From assembly GCA_027296805.1 (NCBI GenBank), contig JAPUIR010000387.1:1-8652 (forward strand): a DNA stretch of 8,652 bases, read 5' to 3'. The translations under genes and the position numbers were made by a program. Under the pieces are notes generated by a model. That model had not been told where the DNA came from and searched no databases. It saw only the letters and a list, made by a program, of their open reading frames with translations. This document shows positions 5,710 through 8,652 of this stretch, piece after piece. Positions within the stretch are counted from its first letter, which is position 1; each line of letters starts with the position of its first letter. Source of the DNA: Chloroflexota bacterium. Its GTDB lineage: Bacteria; Chloroflexota; Dehalococcoidia; Bin125.

Positions 5710-7269
5710 TCAGCCACCGGCCGAATCGGCGCTCTCGACCGCGGTCGCGCCCAGGCTCCCTTTCTGAGGTTGGGCCCGTGCCACCAGCTGCGGAGCCGTT
5801 GACGGCAGGGGCACCGCCCGCTCTGTCCCGGGCGCGCCGGCCCCTCCCCGCATCAGCGACGGAACCACGGCCAGCGCCGACACCGCCGCCGCCACCCAGA
5901 GCGCCAGCTGAATCCCATCGATGATCGCCTCGGTTCCGCCCACGGACTCGCCGCCACCCACGAGCGCTCCCGCCTGCGACGCGAACAGCGCCGCGGCAGT
6001 CGCGAAGCCCACCGCGTTGCCGATCGTCCGCGCCGTCGAGATCGAGGCCGACGCCGTTCCCAGGCGGTTCGGCGGCACGACGCTCATGATCGATCTGGTG
6101 TTGGGCGACGAAAAGATCGCGGTCCCGACCCCCACGAGGAAGAGCCGCAGGACGATCCCGGCGACGCTGGTCTCCGCGCCGATCGTACTCAGGAACAGCA
6201 GCGCGCCCGCGACGATGGCCAACCCGAGGCTCGTCAGGAAGCGCGGACTCATGCGGTCCGACAATGCTCCCGAGACTGGCCCCAACAGCAGCATGGCGAT
6301 CGGCATGGCGGCCATGATCCCCCCGGCCTCCAGCGTGCTGAAGCCGCGCCCCGCCACGAGATAGAACGGCATCAAGATGAGCGAGGCGGAGAGTCCAAAG
6401 AACTGGAGGATCGATGCACTCACGCCGCCCGTATACGCCCGCGCCTTGAACATCGATAGATCGACGACGGGGCTGGCGGAGCGCCGCTCGATCAGTACGA
6501 AGAGCACGAGCAGGGCTCCGGTGGCCCCGAACAGCGCCACAATCGGCGCGCTGCTCCAACCCCACGCATCGCCGCGATTGACGGCGAGCACCAGGCTACC
6601 CAACAGTGCGAACAGCAGGAACGAGCCGGGAATATCCAAGCCTTTCGGCCGCTGCTCAACGGCCGTATCGCGCAGCAGCCGCCAGCACAACACCGCCCCC
6701 ACCGCGCCAAGCGGGATCCGGGTCCAGAAGATCGCCCGCCAGTCCAGCACGTCGATCAACACACCGCCCAGCACCGGCCCGGTCGCCACTCCGGCACCCA
6801 CAGTCGCCACCATGATTCCCAGCCCCCGGCCTCGCTGCTCGGGCGGGAACGAGGCCGTAATGATCGCGGCTCCGTTCGCCACCACCATCGATGACGCGAT
6901 GGCCTGGACTACGCGTCCGCCCAAGAGCTCCGGCAGCGACCCCGCGAGGGCCGACGCCCCCGTCGCGACGGTGAAGAGCAGGAAGCCCACGACGTAGAGA
7001 TGCTTGCGCCCGTAGAGATCCCCTAACCGCCCCATGGTCAGCCCGAGTCCGGTCGTGACCAGGATGAAAATGAGCGAGACCCAGATCACGTTCGCGATGC
7101 CGGTGTCGAACTCGTCCGCCAGCGTCGGCAACGCAATGTTGGTGATCGACTGATCGAGCGTGCCCAGGAAGATCCCCAGGCAGACCAGGGTCAGCGCCAC
7201 GTAGCGGTACGGCAGCCCTGCAACGGGCGTGTCGTCGATCAGCGGTGTGGCGTGAGGCGCGCGCTGCAT
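5710..7269 (-). CDS. MFS transporter, DHA2 (EmrB/QacA-like, 14 TM) drug-efflux family
   Basis: This 519-residue inner-membrane protein has about 14 hydrophobic helices between residues 22 and 472, the DHA2 pattern. TM1 carries LDQSITNIALPTL (38-50), the family's D1 motif with Asp39. The TM2-TM3 loop has motif A, GRLGDLYGRKH (80-90). TM4 has Arg119 and the motif-B pattern RVVQAIASSMVV. TM5 has the antiporter motif C, GVATGPVLGG (160-169), followed by DWRAIFWTRIPLG. The last 45 residues form a Gly/Ala/Pro-rich, probably disordered cytosolic tail. By family it exports small hydrophobic compounds or metabolites in exchange for protons; the substrate cannot be told. The ATG at 7269 is the first sensible start, though its ribosome site is poor (GGGA directly abuts it). 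No TetR or MarR regulator and no EmrA-like adaptor gene is adjacent in this window. Confidence 0.93.
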   Translation of the reverse strand: MQRAPHATPLIDDTPVAGLPYRYVALTLVCLGIFLGTLDQSITNIALPTLADEFDTGIANVIWVSLIFILVTTGLGLTMGRLGDLYGRKHLYVVGFLLFTVATGASALAGSLPELLGGRVVQAIASSMVVANGAAIITASFPPEQRGRGLGIMVATVGAGVATGPVLGGVLIDVLDWRAIFWTRIPLGAVGAVLCWRLLRDTAVEQRPKGLDIPGSFLLFALLGSLVLAVNRGDAWGWSSAPIVALFGATGALLVLFVLIERRSASPVVDLSMFKARAYTGGVSASILQFFGLSASLILMPFYLVAGRGFSTLEAGGIMAAMPIAMLLLGPVSGALSDRMSPRFLTSLGLAIVAGALLFLSTIGAETSVAGIVLRLFLVGVGTAIFSSPNTRSIMSVVPPNRLGTASASISTARTIGNAVGFATAAALFASQAGALVGGGESVGGTEAIIDGIQLALWVAAAVSALAVVPSLMRGGAGAPGTERAVPLPSTAPQLVARAQPQKGSLGATAVESADSAGG

Positions 7270-7297
7270 TCCCAGCTCGGTTCCGGTCTGTTCCTGG

Positions 7298-7333
7298 TCG
7301 GACCACTATCCCACCCGTATCGCTTCGGATCAC
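7298..7333 (-). promoter_or_regulatory. Weak candidate promoter for the MFS gene
   Basis: On the minus strand GTGATC (7333-7328) and GATAGT (7310-7305) are 17 bp apart, matching the sigma-70 consensus at 3/6 and 4/6 bases. Transcription would start near 7298, giving a leader of about 30 nt. The spacing is ideal but the hexamers are weak. Confidence 0.22.
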
Positions 7334-7411
7334 ACGCACTGCGTCGTCTGAGAACGCGCTGTCCGCGCGCCCTCCAGGGCGAGACTCCCGAACCGACGCT
7401 CACGGCTCTCC

Positions 7412-7600
7412 GCGCGCGTTGAGGCGATCGACCTCCTCCATCGCACGGTTGGCACCACGGGCATCATGGCCACCAGCCCCATCGACCGTCAGTTCCGCGA
7501 CATCCACACCGCCGCCGCCCACGTCATCGTCGGTCCGCTCACCTATGAGGCGGCCGGTCGCGTCGAACTCGGCCTCGAGGCGGAGTTCCCCTTCTTCTAG
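7412..7600 (+). pseudogene. Remnant of the 3' end of an acyl-CoA-dehydrogenase-like flavoprotein gene
   Basis: In the frame ending at TAG 7598-7600, about 62 codons read like the C-terminal helices of acyl-CoA-dehydrogenase-fold flavin-dependent hydroxylases (HsaA/HpaB/DszC-like). Recognisable pieces are VEAIDLLHRTVGTTGI, SPIDRQFRDIHTAAAH and PLTYEAAGRVELGLE. The family needs about 380-400 residues; this frame runs back only to a TGA at 7349-7351, and nothing before about 7412 resembles the family. The only in-frame ATG (7466) lies inside the conserved helix and has no ribosome site. I conclude that the 5' part was deleted or replaced and the rest is not expressed as an enzyme. The stop overlaps the convergent CorC-family stop at CTAG 7597-7600, so the original gene probably ended here. 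The exact left border is uncertain. Confidence 0.75.
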
Positions 7601-8652
7601 CCGCCCTCGTCCTCAGCCACCGCCTCCACCGCCACGAGCATGATCCGACGCTCGTCGGCCGCTTTCACAGTAAAGCGGTAGCCCTTGTACACCGAGTCTT
7701 CCCCCACCTCGGGAATCGACCGCAGCTCCGCCAGCAGCAACCCCGCCACCGTTTCCGCGTCGGCGTGCGCCAGCTCCACGCCAAGCTCGTCCCCGAGATC
7801 GGACAAGGACCGCTGCCCCTCGATGTAGAGCGTCCCGCCGATTCGCACGCTGACGTCGTCGCCCTGAGGGCCACTCTCGCTCTGAATCTGGCCCACCACC
7901 TCCTCTGTGATGTCCTCCAGCGTCACCAGCCCCGACGTCGATCCGTACTCGTCGATCAGGATCAGGAGCTGCGCTCCGCTCTGGCGCATGGTGTTGAACG
8001 CCCGCGAGACCGACGCACGCTCAGACTCGAAGGGCGACTCGCGCATCAGATCGCGCGCCCTCGTATCGCCCCGGCCCTGCGCATAGGCGGTCGCCACGTC
8101 GCGGATATGCAGATATCCCACCACGTTGTCCGGCGAGCCCGCCACCACCGGCATGCGCAGAAACCCCGCCTCCGATAATCGCGCCGCAACCGATTCCAGC
8201 GATTCGTCGACGTCCGCCGTCACCATGTTCACCCGTGGCGTCATGATCTGTCGCACCTGTGTCCGCTCGAGATCCAGTGCGCCCAGCAGCATCTCCGACT
8301 GCCCCGACCCCAGCGCCCCGCTCTCCTGCCCGATCACGATCGCCGTCCGCAGCTCCCCCACGCTTAGCAGTGGCCGGTCCGGACCCGACTCGCGCACCAA
8401 GCGCAGCACCAACCGGCTCACTTGGTCCAGCACCCCCACCACCGGCGCGACCGCCAACGACCAGCCCTGAAGCGGGAGCGCGTACATTCGCGACAGGCGG
8501 AAGCCGTGGTGCAGCGCGATCGTCTTCGGACCCACCTCACCGAACACGACCAGCAGCATCGTCACCGCCAGCGTTGCTACTACCACCCCAGCCCCCTCGC
8601 TCACGAACTCAGCCGCGATCACGGTACCGACGGCCGCCGCCCCGGTGTTGAC
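7597..8652 (-). CDS. CNNM/CorC (HlyC) family transporter-associated protein with CBS domain pair (partial, N-terminus beyond right edge)
   Basis: The frame is open to the right edge and gives the last 351 residues. The first segment (1-75) is the end of the CNNM (DUF21) transmembrane domain, with VNTGAAAVGTVIA and the hallmark FGEVGPKT (37-44). A helical linker leads to two CBS domains: MTPRVNMV through GYLHIRDV (137-186) and DLMRE through DEYGSTSGLVTLEDITEEV (201-252). Residues 266-345 form the CorC/HlyC C-terminal domain (VRIGGTLYIEG, YKGYRFTV). The family is linked to Mg2+ (and Co2+) efflux or homeostasis, with CBS domains binding adenine nucleotides; the old label haemolysin is misleading. 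GTG at 8622 lies inside the membrane domain and is not the true start. About 80-100 residues and the ribosome site are probably missing. It ends tail-to-tail with the flavoprotein remnant. Confidence 0.93.
   Translation of the reverse strand, partial: VNTGAAAVGTVIAAEFVSEGAGVVVATLAVTMLLVVFGEVGPKTIALHHGFRLSRMYALPLQGWSLAVAPVVGVLDQVSRLVLRLVRESGPDRPLLSVGELRTAIVIGQESGALGSGQSEMLLGALDLERTQVRQIMTPRVNMVTADVDESLESVAARLSEAGFLRMPVVAGSPDNVVGYLHIRDVATAYAQGRGDTRARDLMRESPFESERASVSRAFNTMRQSGAQLLILIDEYGSTSGLVTLEDITEEVVGQIQSESGPQGDDVSVRIGGTLYIEGQRSLSDLGDELGVELAHADAETVAGLLLAELRSIPEVGEDSVYKGYRFTVKAADERRIMLVAVEAVAEDEGG

Noticed and set aside
5624..6565. Minus-strand open frame of about 313 codons overlapping the 3' half of the exporter gene
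   Set aside because: It is an out-of-frame shadow with an Arg/Gly-rich translation, while the overlapping frame has unmistakable MFS motifs.
5325..7381. Identical 15-mer GCGCCCTCCAGGGCG at 5325-5339 and 7367-7381
   Set aside because: One copy is inside the beta-helix coding frame and the other in the decayed spacer; flanks do not match, and a GC-rich self-complementary word is likely to recur by chance.

Overview
The window is a GC-rich (roughly two-thirds G+C by eye), gene-dense stretch of bacterial chromosome. The best clue to origin is the secreted beta-helix protein, with its CSLR-A-IQEAN N-terminal motif and its DQRG-x-x-RPxGxxCDxGAxE ending; such proteins are especially common in Chloroflexota. 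Chloroflexota (a SAR202, Dehalococcoidia or Thermomicrobia-like lineage) is therefore my best guess. It is an inference from gene families, not a measured placement.

Layout, left to right. (1) 1-1937, minus: a membrane-bound hybrid sensor histidine kinase (two TM helices, HisKA, HATPase, two receiver domains), cut by the left edge. (2) 1938-2117: a divergent intergenic region with two palindromes of identical design (GCGGG-N6-CCCGC) and a candidate extended -10 promoter. (3) 2118-3059, plus: an NAD-dependent sugar-epimerase-type SDR starting at a GTG. (4) 3103-3621, minus: a DinB-like metal-binding four-helix protein, convergent with the epimerase. (5) 3728-5569, minus: a secreted right-handed beta-helix protein with a choice-of-anchor-Q-like ending and two homologous C-terminal modules separated by three VPGDTF repeats. 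(6) 5710-7269, minus: a 14-TM DHA2-type MFS exporter. (7) 7270-7596: a stretch with no intact gene. Its left half has a weak candidate promoter for the exporter; its right half holds the decayed 3' end of an acyl-CoA-dehydrogenase-like flavoprotein on the plus strand. (8) 7597-8652, minus: a CNNM/CorC (HlyC) family membrane protein with two CBS domains, cut by the right edge and ending tail-to-tail with the remnant at a shared CTAG.

The exporter, beta-helix and DinB genes share a strand with gaps of 140 and 106 bases. They could be loosely co-transcribed, but the gaps and individual ribosome sites fit independent units equally well. Nothing shows a defence system, a CRISPR array, RNA genes or an intact mobile element. 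The window looks like ordinary chromosome with signalling, envelope and transport genes. The most unusual items are the C-terminal duplication and repeat linker of the beta-helix protein, the paired palindromes, and the gene remnant.
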